From assembly GCA_022113835.1 (NCBI GenBank), contig JAILWY010000023.1, forward strand, positions 17,854,001-17,918,000: a stretch of 64,000 nt of DNA, written 5' to 3'. This document shows, piece by piece, positions 11,001 to 24,509 of the stretch; the stretch's first letter is position 1, and each line of letters starts with the position of its first letter. The position numbers and the translations under genes are program-made. A model generated the notes under the pieces. The model was given only the letters and a program-made list of their open reading frames with translations, did no database searches and was not told the origin of the DNA. Source of the stretch: Atopsyche davidsoni. Lineage: Eukaryota > Arthropoda > Insecta > Trichoptera > Hydrobiosidae.

Positions 11001-14000
11001 AAGAGAAAAAAAAATGCATTTATTGCAACATTTCATGAAACTTTTTTTTTCATTGTGTGTCTCTGTCGGCTTCGCTCTTTTCCTGGTAGATAAAAGTGCT
11101 TAATTAGGTTTTAAATTATGCTATTAGTAAAATGTTGGCTGAAGGCTTCTCATTTGAAAAGGCTACGGATTAACATTGTTCTGATCTGTGTCGTGATTCC
11201 GGGTTTGCCTGGCTGACATTGCGAATTGTAGAAGTTATTTCAATAAGTTATCCGAACATCGATGGTGTTGGATACTCGGAAGCACTGGCAGTTAATAACG
11301 AAAAACTGCTGGTTTACAGTATTCTTTGCTGTAGTGTTGCGATTAACTAAAGTATTCCTGATAAGCCAATTTACTCGTGTACTACCATTTATTTTGCGAG
11401 TTAGTGTACATTTTATTAATTTTATTTCGATAATTATCAAGTGTATTTTTGTTTAATTTAACTTCAATATTTTTTGATTTAATATGTAACTCTTTATACA
11501 TGAAAAACTATTATAATAAGTACTGATTAAATAATTTTATAATATTTATGATAATACTTTTTATTAACGTTACCCTCATTTTCTAATATTTGGTTCATCG
11601 CGATAACGAGTAAAGTATTTATCTTATTGTCCATTTTTACTTTAATTATAACAATTATGAAGTATTTTCAATAGTCGCTTGTAATAAAAAATCTGTATAC
11701 ATTGTGTTCGTCAACAACACTGTCCGTAGATAATTTTAATTTTGTAATGTTAGATATGCTTCAATGTAATTTACGCAAGTTGTAAAATTGTACATAAATA
11801 AATAATTAGTGGCAAGTTGTGACAATTCGTTATCTGATTGTGGTTTAACGCGTTCTGACTTGCCGACATTATCGGCGCTTTAATTTTAAATACCTCAATA
11901 AAAGATCCACGGGTATCATTATTTTTAGACATTATCGTCGCAATTAACTTATCATATTTTAAAAATAAAATTGCAATTTTTTTATTAACCTATTATATAA
12001 TTTAAATTCATCTGTCAGTGACTTTTCCATGAATTTTTCAGTGCTTTTATCTGGTCCAGATTAAAAGGTACGACGGTAAACTTTGTCATCTCTGTGAAGA
12101 TGCTAGGGTAGCAAGGTTCGTGAAAAACTAGTAGACTGAAAGTTGGGGCACGCATATTCTGGCGTATACGTTTTTTTATACTTCATATAATTTAATTACT
12201 AAATGTGATTTGTATGTGACTTCTGGATAAAAAAAATACGTGTATGCATGTCAATAAAAATAAGAAAGCATAGCTTACACTGGTCCATCTTTTAAGCAAT
12301 TTAACTGTTGTTACACCATTCTGTAATCATTTTTAATTATCTCAAAACCATATAATTTGTTTTATAGTTAATAATCTATTACGTAAATTAATTTAAGTTA
12401 TTTTATATTCAAATTCAATACAACTGCTTGCTAAGATTTTGAATCAAACTTCGCCGTCGGTCTTGAAATTTTAAAAAATTATACAAATAATGTAAATTTT
12501 CAAGTTGCATATAAAGTATAAATTTGAAAGTAAACGAAAGTTTTCCTAGACGATTTTTCACCTTATATTCTTGAATAAATCAATAATTAAACACTTTTTA
12601 GCGTGCAGTCTGCAGTCGTGCAGAAATGAAGCCTCGATTAACTGACATTATTTATGAACGATTGTATGATCACCGAGAAAACCATGAAAACCCTGACGAT
12701 ATTCTTCTGGAAGATGTCTTAAGATTTTACTTTTGAACTAACTTTAATTATCATTCATGGAGTTTATTGAATTTCAATGAAATCTGTAAAAAACTTCGTA
12801 GCTTTATACTTTGCAATATAAATAAAACCGAACGGCTAACGAGGCCGCAGACGTTTTTTATTTGAAAAGTACGACGATGCCTCCATAGGGCAAAGGAAAT
12901 TTACTCGCTGGAAAATGTTAGCGATCTTGTAAAAATGCGTTAAGATGTGAAAGTTCGTGTTTTTAATTTTGAGGATATGTTGCTACCATCGGTTTGATTG
13001 TATTATATCCCGGGAAGCTCATTCCCAGCATTATGCAAAGCAAAATAGCTCAGGTAACGAGCGGCCCTCGAAGGTGGCGGCTCTCCAGGCGGCGCCGTCT
13101 CCATCTCGGTGGCTTTGTGCTGCTGAAGGATTATCGGCTTCCGGTAGCTGAGCGCTAGATTACCTGAGAGAAACCGGCTAATCTCTGTGACGTCATACTG
13201 CGGATAAGTATATCAAATAATTATCCTGATAAAGCTTCACCGGTTAGATATCTACTGATCGATCGCGAGGTTCCGTGCTCAAATCCGGTTAGAACAATTT
13301 ATAGCAAGAGTTTACCTTTGCTTGTAAATTTTTAATTACCTTACATTTCCAAGAAAAATAATTTACAAAATAACACAACGTTATTTATCTCTTACAAAAT
13401 GTACTACTCTCGATGCGAGTTCTCTCGCTCTTCGTAAAAAAAAAAAACAAGCTTTTCTTGCCGCTGAAGTTTCACTACGTAATTAATTCGAAGAAGAGCA
13501 AACTATTGTCGTTCCTTCTTTTTCTTGGCGTAAAGGTCATTGTCGAAACGACAGCGGGAATGTCGATAGGTCGGTTTGATTTTACAACCTGCAGAATGCC
13601 AACTAATGGTAAACGATGCAAACAAAAATAGGCTCTATGGGTCTTGGTGCAGGAGTGCATCGAGAAAAATATATGCGGGCTCAATTTGCGCTAAGAAAGT
13701 TTGTGCCATTCTGTACTCTTACGTCATTATTCTTCTGAGCAAAAGACACGCCAGTGCACAGGGATGCCGCGTGCGTAGACATCGTGTCGTTGATTAGCGT
13801 GAATGTAGATAAACTGACCCCATTATAGGCAATTTGCAACATCGTGTGTGCCGAGTCAACATTATTTGTTGTCTTTATTTAAATAATTCAGAGATATTTA
13901 TTATTCACATAAACTCAATGACACTAGTGAAGCTATATTGACAGTAGAAAAGCTTTATTGAATATAATTCCGAATTAATTTCTTCGCAGAACTAGAAATG

Positions 14001-15289
14001 CTCCCGCAGAGTTTGGATGTTTTCAAATTGCTTATTTTCTAAATGTTAAATATTGTAGTATTTTTCTATTACGAAATTAAGGATAGGAGTATCCTCACAT
14101 TTTGTAGAGGTGCATTCTTAAATTTTATTCAAGTTCTAGAACTGTATTATATACGTACCGCCTTTTAAACTATCTTTTTACCATCTAAAATTGTTGAGAG
14201 TTGCCTTGACATAAGACACAAAATTGGCATAATTTTTTTTAGTATGAATTTACTGAAGGTAAGATTAGGTTGACGTAAATTTTCTGTACTGCGGTTTTAA
14301 GGACATTTTTGTAGTCCTGGAAGCACTTTGAAAAGTTAACGATCCTAGAAAATATTCAGGAGTCGGCGCAGATTCAACGATCTCACCTGGCAAGGTGAAC
14401 AGGATGCCATCCAAATGTGGATTCTTAGCACTTAACGATCGCAATCATCAGTATTGAAGATTACGATTGGGAAAAAGGAACACTCGTTGCGCGTTTTAGT
14501 TCACCGAGTTCACTTAATTAAATAATTAGAGTCGATCGTTTCGATTCAGTTCACAGTGACTATAATTTATCGTTGTGTCTGTCAACCTTGAAAGGTCTAG
14601 CTTATCGCCTTTGCTTTTTAAGTAAATTGCTCATTAACACGATTCATTATTTTTACAACATGTACAGGGTAAAGGGAGGGGTGGAATTTGATATGTCCCT
14701 CAACCGTAAAGTTCACTATGCACATCAAAAACGGTTTTGAGAGTAAATACTTGAATGTTTATTTATTTATTTACATAGTTTTCAAGTTACAAGTGGTCTC
14801 TCAATCTATATTAAATCTCAAGAGTTTGTATTGTAACGAATGTCGCAACGCACTATTGAAAATTCTGCGTATTATGTAAGCGTTAATAACAAACTGAATT
14901 CACAAATAACGCGCCATTATTGTAATGACGCGACTGTCCGATGTCCGCTTGGCGAGTTGACGCCTGCCCCCCTCGCGAGGCGGCTGGGGACCTAGGGACC
15001 CACGAGACCCAGGGGACCAGCTGGGAGGTCCAGGAGAGCCCAGACTGCCTCGCCTTCTTCCCCAGCCGACCCTGCCTCGTGCCCCCGAGTGCTGGCGCGC
15101 AGTGGCTAAATTAATTTAAGCCTTCCGCAGAGTTTCGTTTTAATGTTCTTCCGTGCCACTTGTCAATGAACATCTGCGGCTGCTTGAATGAACTGCATTA
15201 TAAAAAAAATCCAAATAAAAGGCAAATGCTTCTGAGACAGAATTTTTTTTTCATTTGAACAGTGATTCGGTTTTACATTCTTTTTTTTT

Positions 15290-15475
15290 AATAATAAGTA
15301 AAATACTGAGTGATTTTTCCACATATAGATTTTTATTGGTGATCGATTTCGCCAACCTTTCACGTTGGCATTATCAAACAGAATCTCCATATCAAATGTC
15401 CAAGTATTTTACTTATTATTTAAAATATTAAAATGGAATTCCACCAAGTACTCTCTTTCAAAAAATATTGAATTT
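15290..15475 (+). mobile_element. Foldback repeat family B, copy B1
   Basis: The left arm contains TTGGTGATCGATTTCGCCAACC, which is nearly the reverse complement of the right arm kept in B2 and B3. It ends in the family's unique tail, AAAATGGAATTCCACC then AGTACTCTCT. The right arm is largely lost here. Class unknown; no coding capacity. Confidence 0.5.
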
Positions 15476-16716
15476 CTATATTTTTGTAGTCATACTGAAA
15501 GTTTGTCGAGGGTTTAGTCGGTATCTAGTTTTTAAAAAAAAATAGTGTTAAACATTAATGCCATGAACAAATTTATAATAAATATTGCTAGTAGTGATAA
15601 TTTTCTTGTCGAGTGACGTGCGACTGAAACTGCGCCCAGAGTACAGCGTCGCGAGTGTTTCAATACGGTGCGGTTAGCCTTTGTGCAAAGTTGAGTCATA
15701 TTGTCTGCTGCAGCTCTCAAAGCGGAGGGAGCGGCAGCCGAGCACGGGAGCTGGTCCTCGCCGGGAGGTCGCAGTCGCGGACGTCTGTCCTGTGGGAGGC
15801 TGGAGCCACACACGACAAATACAACTTGGAGAGCTTCTGCACGGTACAATGTCAAGAGTCAAGTAAATTTGTTTGACTACAGCTCGTATTTTGCCTGATA
15901 ATTATATATTCGGGTAAATATATTTTGCTTGTTGCCCATTAAAAAACAATACCCAAAATCTGATACTCAAAATAATTTCTTAGTATACGTTCGCATAAAG
16001 CGAAGAAAATCTTTTTTGCGTCCTTGAGTGGACATATGTAATAATAAATATTGAAAGCTCAATTTTTATAAAACGATTTCTTTTCTTTAAATAATCGCTA
16101 TGCAATGAAGCCATTAGTGTTGTATTTAATAATTGCCCGCTGTCGGTTCGTTTCCAACCTCCTCACGCTAGTTTTCTCGTTTAGTTTAAGGATAAGAGAA
16201 ATTGTATACTCGTAGCCAAAAGTCCACTAGGATAATATTGCTCAACTCTTTTATTTGTACAACGTTGCGTAAGCGTCTAAAACTGGACTCGGCGCAGTGG
16301 AGCCTCCGCCTGCGCGAATCACCAAACGCGAGCTTATTGAGTAATGAAATACGCTCATTGTGAAAAAACAAGCAAGGCGAACGTCATCAAATCGCATTGC
16401 TGGACCTCCGAGAGGATGCTGCCTGCGCGTGCCTCCGAGAGGGCTCGCGGCCGGCCGTTAGGCATTTATCTCCGATCCATTCGATTGAAAATTAATGTAA
16501 CGTATAAACTCAAGACTAGAAATCGGTTACAACTAAATCTATTACACAAACCCGGATTCGAGAGTTTTTTTTAAGTATCTGGTTTGGATATATTACCGAA
16601 TTATTCTGACCGCGAGCACGCCCAGGGTTGGCAGTGTTACTCCCAAAAAAGACAAGGATAAATTTGAGAAACTGCATATTTTTTTTTATGAAATCATCTA
16701 GTGAGTAGATTATATA

Positions 16717-16730
16717 TATGTATTTGTATG

Positions 16731-16771
<41 letters not shown>

Positions 16772-16772
16772 A
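16717..16772. repeat. TG/TA compound microsatellite
   Basis: (TATG)n leads into (TA)n and (TG)n. Unlike the 3.5 kb array it is not a full palindrome. Confidence 0.8.
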
Positions 16773-17019
16773 TTTAAATTTTACTGTCTTTTAGAAAATT
16801 AGGAAGCTACTGACTTATTAGTTATTCCTTGTTTTATTGATTTATTCTTATCAATTGTGTGTGCCTAACTAGCCCCTGCACTTATCGCCGTATAAGTGTT
16901 CTAACTCATTATTATTTGTCTTGTCACGGTAAACGCCCACTTATTGTTCATCAGCTACCTTTATGCCATACAAAAGCATTGCTCTTTGTTTGTGAAATCT
17001 GTTTCGCACAAAAGGAGCT

Positions 17020-17108
17020 CAGTCCGAGCCCGCCGGAGGCAGCCCCGGCCGGTCCTTCCCCGCGAGACGCCGCCGTTTGTTTGCGAGAAGTCGCTCGGAT
17101 GGAGGAAG
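17020..17108 (+). promoter_or_regulatory. GC-rich patch with perfect donor, candidate first exon
   Basis: A GC-rich segment ends in GGAAG|GTGAGT after 17,108, a near-ideal splice donor. An ATG at 17,099-17,101 would give only Met-Glu-Glu plus a split Gly codon before the donor, and its upstream context is weak, so the exon may be mostly 5' UTR. Downstream exons were not identified. The frame that reads through the donor is unrecognised. Confidence 0.2.
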
Positions 17109-17635
17109 GTGAGTTGCCCAATGAGGTCATTGTCTCGAGACGGGCCGTCAGTCACGCGGCCATCGACGGCCGAGACCTCCTCGGTCCTTTCTGGACCAAA
17201 CGGACAAATTCTGCATACAATTATTTGAATTACCGGGTCGGCTGCACTTCACCATACGTCACTCGCGAGACTACAGCTCTCCGCCATCCGCCTCGTGATT
17301 GTCACTTTATGTCGTGCCACTGTCAAGAATTGAAAACCTTTTCAAATACACACCGCCTTCATAATCCTCACCTGTCCTAACCTCACCCCTGTAATTAAAA
17401 CTCCGTATCACCACGTTTTTTTTTTTTTTTAATATATATAGTTTTGGTACCTTGCTTGTTATATACAAGGTATTTCGTCACAATCACCACGTTGCATTAC
17501 CCTGCATCACTTGGAAAACTGTTTAGTTTACGCTTTTGAACCAAATGAATTCATAACCCTCAATTACAAAAGGGCGCGAGTGATATTATTTTAAATTAAA
17601 TTTCATAATTCTTTATTTTCTTTAATGTTCATTTA

Positions 17636-17745
17636 CAATAGTTCTTATGGCTATGCTGACAATACAGTGTGTGACTGTCCCATGCTCCTGCGCGTAGGTT
17701 GTGGGGCTTACAAGGTGCGGATCGGGTGCTAGCGTACACGTGTAG
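17636..17745 (+). repeat. Low-copy repeat pair E, copy E2
   Basis: Same orientation as E1, with CTCCTGCGCGTAGGTTGTGG, GGCTTACAAGG and GCTAGCGTACACG. Non-coding. Confidence 0.4.
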
Positions 17746-19182
17746 AAAAAAATATATGCAAACAATCCTGTTTGTATCGCTTCGAATTTTATCGCTTATA
17801 TATAGTTAATAGTACAGAGTAAACTGTGTTTCCAGCGCCGATGCTGCCCGCGAGGAATCCGCGTGACGGCGTCGTGAATCTTGGTGGGCGCCGACTACAT
17901 TTTGATGACAGATTTTGCACACGAAATTGAGACACAAGCGTGACGACCTGCAGTTGTGGTTTTGAAACCTGAAAGCTCTCGGAAGCCGCCATCCCGGCGC
18001 TGACGAATGCTTCCGAGAAGCCAGCACTGGCTCGCCCCGACTCCGCCGGTTTTTCGCTGATTTTTTTTAATGACGAGATTGATTCATTCTTACTCTGTAA
18101 TATTATACCGGTTGTGCAAAATTACGTGCAGTGTTATTATTCAATAAATTGTTTACTATTTCATTAATGGTACATCAAGGTCTTCGGAATACGCTCGAGG
18201 CGGTTTGTTATAAATATAATAAAATACACACAGGCTTGAATGCAATCATAAACATTCCGAGATTTTCCATACTGTAAAATGCCAAATATGCATGCATTTT
18301 TTAACTCTACAATCTTATATAATTATTAATTGTAAAACGGGAACTTATTTACTACAGAATGTTATAAATAGGATTATTTAAAAAAAATACATTAAATAAA
18401 TATACTGCGGGTACTCTTTATCAAATTATGTCCACTGATGGTATTACGGTGGCGAGACCTAAAATATTTTTAATGTTATTAAATTTCGAAGTTAATATAC
18501 ATTTATAAATTTTAATGATTCGTATGTTTTTATCGAATTTAACTCGTATTAACTCGCATTGCAAGTTTGAAATTAATGAAAGTAAGATTGCAAAACATAA
18601 CTAATTCAAAAATGATCTCTCTGTTGCTTTACATATGTATAATATTATTTGTATCTCAAGAAGGACATGTACTGAGCTTTATCGTTGACCTTTTGTAGGG
18701 AGTTACTTATCAATATTTTTTTAATTAATTTTCGTCATAAGCACTCGTTCTCAATCAAACATAAATTAATAATAATTAAAAAGTGAACTGCGCAGTAGTC
18801 ACTCGACAAGTCAACCACCGTCGTCCGACAGGCGACAGGCCGGGAGGCTTACTATATTTACCCTAATTGTAACATGAAAATGATTGTTCATACAATTAAA
18901 TATTTAGATTGCCTAGATTCATCTTTATTTTCTATTTAAATTTAAAAAAAAACCTTAAGGTACAAAGAAAAACCCGATAAAATAAACCTCTTGCACGTTT
19001 TCGGTGATCCTCGCCTGCAATAAGCGGTGGCGAAAGACAGAGACGCAATTGTAAGAAACTTGTGATTGCTTCTCGCTTCTTAATACAAACAAACGTCGGT
19101 AAAACTTGTCATTCTGGTATATCCACTTTTGGTTAAAATTAGATTTTAATAGTATGAAAAAATAGATATCACATCTAAAGGT

Positions 19183-19270
19183 TAAGGATGACTCGTCGGG
19201 TCAGCGGTTGGATAGTTGACTCGTCTTCGAAAGGTCCCCTTTCCGATCCCCGTCTTGGTAGGTGAATACC
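19183..19270 (+). mobile_element. tRNA-derived SINE-like head
   Basis: A box-like GGGTCAGCGGTTGGATAG and B box-like CTTTCCGATCCCCGTC are spaced as in a tRNA-derived polymerase III promoter, and GGTGAATACC follows. This is typical of insect SINEs. It does not fold as an intact tRNA by eye. Confidence 0.4.
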
Positions 19271-19874
19271 AAACCGATGTAATTAGGCGCTCACCGATTC
19301 GTATTGACACTGCATATGTAGATACAAATTGTAATCACATTTAGATTTTAATTTATGTAGGGAATTAAAAAAAAAAAAATACTTTAGCGTGTTTACAATC
19401 TTGTGTTTGTAGATTGTGACAATATGATTATAATAGTAAAATTTGATATGAATAAGTGCATTATGTTATATTAACGTTTATTGTCTCTCTTGTCGTGGAT
19501 GGAAATACAGCGGGCGCAGACAGAATTAGAAAGTATGTGTTATTTGTTTTCCTACTCCACATTGAATAGATTGATTGTATTGTTACGTATCCAGTGCCAA
19601 TGAAAATAAAACCGGCACGTGTGATCTTAATACCGGCGTGTATCTTTTTTAGAATTCAACCACTCGGAGATCAAAGCGGCTGATGTGCCAAGACAAACAG
19701 ACTCTGTCTGCTTAGACAGATTACTCCGCACCCCGTGAGTACGGCTCTGGCCAGGCGATTCCAACCGGTGGTTTCTGTGGTGAATGTGCACAATCGAACA
19801 TTCACATTAAGATAGTTAATTTAATAAAACCACCGAACCTTAAGATACAACGGTGTAAGAGTTATTATTCTACG

Positions 19875-19960
19875 AACGGAAGACATCTAAGCTCGAGATA
19901 ATATGAGAACGAGAATTAGGAGGCTGGAAGAAAATAAGTATGCAAGCAGTGGAAATCATT
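19875..19960 (+). repeat. Low-copy repeat pair F, copy F1
   Basis: Shares AAGCTCGAGATAATATGAGAACGAGAA-type sequence, then GGAAGA and GCAAG blocks, with 57,030-57,120. Same orientation. Class unknown. Confidence 0.3.
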
Positions 19961-21589
19961 CAGAGGTTGTTTCGGTTAATTTATTCAGGAAATCACAGAA
20001 ATCCTGTCAGGATTTTTTTCTCTAATTCATCTTTAGAACTTTTTATCTATCTTATAATGTAGAAAACGAAGAACATAAAAATTTCAACCTCAAAAACAAT
20101 ACAATGTTATTTAAACACTATGAAAACAAAAGCTTCATAAACCTTGGAGCATATTGCGAACATATGGAACTAATTAAAATAAATATAAACACCAGGAGTA
20201 TTAATCATTAATTAGTAATTGATTAAATATATATAAAGCCGATTTATATTATATTTAATGTCAACATAATTGTAAATAAAGAAAGGTCAAAGTCATGATC
20301 TCATAATTTAAATATCAATGGCATGTGTAGTTTTGGCTTTATATATACAGGATTAATGTAAATATACAGTCCGATGTTATAAATATATTTATATTTTGAA
20401 TAAAATATATATTATATATTGATTTAAAACATCTTGTAACTAAAAATATTTGGATTTTCTTTGTTACAACATCTCGTACGCTTAGTGTTGAAAATCTATT
20501 TACAGGCACGGCGAGAATGCCCTTTCTACGTTCACCAAAGTCAAAGGTTACGCATTACATAAAAAACTAAAGCTCGCATTACTTAAATAATTGAGTTAGG
20601 GGTTTAAATACCCCTTAGAAGAGTTGGGGCAGCAGAGGGAGAAATTGTGGCTTTAAAATTTATATATATATAATGAATAATAAGTTAAAATAACAGCTAA
20701 GCCGCGTACGTTTATTTTACTTTTAATTGCTTGAGTTTAACAAACAATGTATTATTTTTATAAAAAAATCAATTATAGACGATACAGCAAATAAGACAGG
20801 ATGTGTTTTAATGTGTTGGTTTTCATGAATCCGTTTAAATTAATGGGTAGGGTGAATTATCTCCGCAGATTTTTAATGGGTTTGCCCTAGAATACTACTC
20901 GCGGGAACGAGGCTGGATGTACTATACAGAAGCAAAATGATACGTAATCAATCCAGCGAAAAGTTCTTAATATAGAACTTATTCATAGATATTTGTATTT
21001 GAGCCTATTCAAACTAATTACAGCAGTCAAATGTAACGGAATTTGATATCTGCTAATTATTATCATTTTTAAACACGAACCCGATTCCCTAGATCTACTA
21101 ACTAATTTCTTGGACCGTAACATTTGCAATAGTTAACAATGGATTAAAAAAGGGGGAGACATAGTAATTTTTTTATTATCACAAAATGACTACAGAGAAC
21201 TGAAATATTGTGAAAAATATTACCTAGAGATATTTATTTTTGTCAAATAAAGGATAGTCTGCGTAAGCACGCTGAGTAAACTGTCATCGGAACAAAATTG
21301 TATAAAACAAGGTTCGGGCACTATTATTTTTTACTGAAAAACCTTTATGAATAAAGATACACACACATGCACAGAAAAGTACTCGGCTAAAGTTACTTAA
21401 GTGTACTTAAGAAACGTACACCAAATTAACTGAATAAAAATATCAGTTAAAAATTGGATAACACAACGCTTTGAACAATAGAAACAAAAATATAAAAACC
21501 AAAGACGAACAAGTTTAGCATACAAGCTCGACGACGTGAATTAATTGAAGGAAATAACATATCACGTGCGTGACCGGTGCACTCGCAGG

Positions 21590-21635
21590 TCGCGCAGCTC
21601 CACGCAGCTCCACGCAGCTCCACGCAGCTCCACGC
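21590..21635. repeat. 11-bp minisatellite
   Basis: Four identical copies of CGCAGCTCCAC. Confidence 0.85.
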
Positions 21636-22287
21636 TCGTGCTGGCTTCCCAGGAGAAGCGAGCTTCAGTTTAATTCAAATCTGACCAGAATAGAGCCATT
21701 GCAATGTTTACGTATCTATAATGATTAAGTATTGACTTGTTAATTCTTTTAAAATTAGTTTTGATAATCGATTATAGAACTTATTATAGAAGATTAAAAA
21801 GACCTTTAATCACATTTAACAAAATATGTTAAGTGATTTTTTTTTTTATTTCATAAATATTAAGCAATTGTACAGGCGCTCCGTGCAATCCAAAAACGAT
21901 GCCCAACTCATTTAGATTTGATCATTCAAATACTTGCTCTCGAAAAATTCTGACCTTTCTTACAAAACTTGACGTTGCTTTCCAAGAGCTTTTGCATTGC
22001 TTAAAATGTTTTTCTTCGACAGGACGGGTTAGGTTCGGTCAGGTTTAGGAATGGTAAATTTTACCGAGAAACCATACAATCGGTATGTACTTGTAAGGTT
22101 ATGTTAGTTTATGCCACCGGTGCTGGATCTATTCGACGAGCACTGCAAGTGCCAAACAAACGTAACACTCACTTGCAGTCGGAGAACAAAGCCCACTTCC
22201 GGCCCGACAGCGGAGTAATCCTCCGCCGCCGCACAATCAATACGATCGAGTCCCAGGAAGTCCGCACGCACACTGTAGCGAACTGTT

Positions 22288-22399
22288 GTCATCTGGCGGT
22301 TGCCTAGCGACGGCCGGCGTCCCGTCGCCTGGCAACCGCCAGCTGACGTCACGCCCGCGCCTGCCTGGCAACGCCGGCGGCGTCTCGTTGCTACGCAGC
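22288..22399. promoter_or_regulatory. X-box (RFX-site) cluster with CRE in a long inverted repeat
   Basis: GTTGCCTAGCGAC at 22,299-22,311 (plus strand) and GTTGCCAGGCGAC at 22,324-22,336 (minus strand) both match the known insect X-box consensus GYTRYY-N-RRHRAC at every position. They sit face to face in 26-bp inverted arms (22,288-22,313 and 22,322-22,347, three mismatches, 8-nt loop). A perfect CRE palindrome TGACGTCA follows at 22,344-22,351. Two more X-box-like sequences, around 22,361-22,373 and 22,387-22,399, form another imperfect inverted pair. X-boxes bind RFX factors, which drive ciliary genes in animals; CRE binds CREB/ATF factors. The GC-rich context fits a promoter, possibly bidirectional, but no target coding exon was identified beside it. 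Confidence 0.5.
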
Positions 22400-24467
22400 C
22401 ATCCTTTTTATTTATTTAAAATTTAAATTCAGCATCGAGTGTGTCAAATCCACCGAGCGCGGCCGAGGCGCTCGTCGATTCGGCGTGGATCTCCGCGATT
22501 CGTTACTTTTTGTTGTTAAACACCGCCTTGCGATGGGGGGGCAAAGTTTTTCATGACTACACACTGGAATTATATTTTTACTGTGGCTTTATATTATGGT
22601 TATAGCCGATGAAGAAGTTATACTTAAATTGACCATTGTTTCAGCGTTAATTATGTCCGCGTTGTTTTCGTCTGATGAAATTATTGCTTTTTATATAAAT
22701 ATTTCCAAATTCTGCTCCGATATACCGATACTAAACGATTTCATCGGAAATAATCTTGTATACGATCAGCTCGTTCCGTCTTCATTGTGTGTCGATTGTT
22801 GAAAATTTATTATTATCCAGAAATTTATCTACCCCAGTTTAAATCTCACAAAGGAAGGTCACTGTTGACAATATAAATTTACAATTTGCTCAATAAATGC
22901 CTCACGTCATATTCATTTTTCTCTGTTACCGGCAACCGACCATCATAGAATTTAGAATATGCCCACCCTCCGATTACCTAAGAGTTTTATTTGTTCTTTG
23001 TTCTTTTTCGATCTGTCTGTAGGTTCTCAGAGTAAAATATTCTGTGCCCATCCATTATGCACAATCACTGTTGAGTTTGATCGAGAAGAACAGCCCTGCG
23101 AAGGTGCTAGATTCGGCTCAGAAGGCCGGAAAACAGCACATAGATATACCTGAATATTTTAAATCTGTTTTTAAAATATGCTTTTAAAATATAAAAGGAT
23201 GCTGCAGTACAGATGCGCATACTTTTTATGCTATTTTAACTACGACGTAAAGAAAACGTCTGCAAAAAATATAAATTAATACATAGATAAGCACGTGTTA
23301 TTATTCAACGAGTATATATTGCAGGGAAGATAGTTCGGATTGCTCGCTTGCATCGCATCGTCACGGATGCGCGTGCAATCTCCGGCACCATAGTGGAGTA
23401 GTACTACTCGGTAACAGGTTTTATCGGTCGGTGGAGGCGGAGGCTGCGGCGGCCGGTGCAGACGGAGGTATTCCCTTCGATCCCTTCCGGCGGACCTCCA
23501 TCCGTCTTCGCTCCGTCCCCGCGCCGGGCGCTGGACAATGCTCGTGTCATAATATTTCCTACTTTTTCAGAACGGGTGCGCTCTGTCAAACACGCAGAGT
23601 CATCGGAATCGATGGGAACCGAAAACGACTATACCCACCGACTCGGTGAAGTGTCGTATACTTTATGCCGTACAACGAGTTTATTTTAATGTCATAAAGG
23701 TGTAACGATTTTTAATTTTCAGATGTGCGCAATGGTAAATCCGAATTAAGCAAATGAAATAGAAAAATGGGTATTACCGCGCGACACTTCCCGGGGCCCC
23801 CGAGCCGGGCGCGGGAGCCCTCGGAGGTCCTCCGAGATAGTCATCGGGAATGGCGCGCCTCCTCGGCCGGCGCGCATTCCTGCGGGGCCACAAAAACCTC
23901 CGGAGGGTACGGCCCCGCTCCTTTTTCAGAAGTCGTCCCGCCACTCATTAAGGAGACGAGGCCTGGACGGCGATTGTTCTCTTTTCTTCAGATGTCTGTT
24001 CTTTCTTTTGAAATGGCGACATCTTCGATTAGGGCTCCATTCGAAAAAAGTCGCGTGATTACTATTCGCCGTATTTCAATGTCTGTTGAAATCAAATATA
24101 CCGTCACCGGTCAGTGATCGCCGTTTCCTCCCTGCGTTGTGTAATATTTACCCAATTTACTTTTTTGTGTTTTGCTCAGAAGGAGCCTTTTGCAAAAAAA
24201 CCTGATTAAAAATGGGTTTCTCGTTCTTTGAAACTCATACTAGATTATTTATCGCTGCGTTCTCGGGTGTCAGGGTCCGTTGCCCGGTACGGGGCCGCAA
24301 ATTCCTGAAGATGGCAAACGTCGGAAATTTCCAGAAGAAATACGCAAAACGCAAGATTTCACTCAAGCCTACGGCCGGGTGTGGTCCTCTATCTTGGTTT
24401 CTTTTTCACGTTTTGCGAAAATGTTCGAAGAGCTCGTTAAGCGGGAACCGTCTTGCCGCACAATGGG

Positions 24468-24509
24468 CCCTGACAGCCCTGACAGCCCCGCCAGTCCTGA
24501 CAGCCCTGC
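24468..24509. repeat. 9-bp minisatellite
   Basis: Copies of TGACAGCCC with one variant CGCCAGTCC unit in the middle. Confidence 0.75.

Larger units (their letters stand above)
6432..15280. other. AT-rich non-coding region with scattered repeats
   Basis: Apart from repeat copies E1, M1 and A1 and a run of ten G at about 6,959, I see no gene. The stretch 9,800-14,900 is very AT-rich with stops in all frames. A GC-rich patch of related GGGACC-type words lies at about 14,940-15,075. A small hairpin (AACGCC/GGCGTT) lies near 10,175-10,196. Confidence 0.45.
15480..22280. other. AT-rich non-coding region
   Basis: No convincing gene. A GC-richer patch at 15,620-15,850 has overlapping open frames in several phases and on both strands, which points to composition rather than coding. 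From 18,060 to 21,580 the DNA is AT-rich and stop-dense. Repeats E2, S1 and F1 and the 21.6 kb minisatellite lie here. Confidence 0.45.

Noticed and set aside
16859..17380. 173-codon open frame on the plus strand
   Set aside because: No recognisable protein; it runs through a near-perfect donor at 17,108 and changes character between AT-rich and GC-rich parts.
22596..22802. 68-codon hydrophobic frame downstream of the X-box cluster
   Set aside because: Tempting as a target of the X-box promoter, but it has no recognisable motif and its length is within chance.
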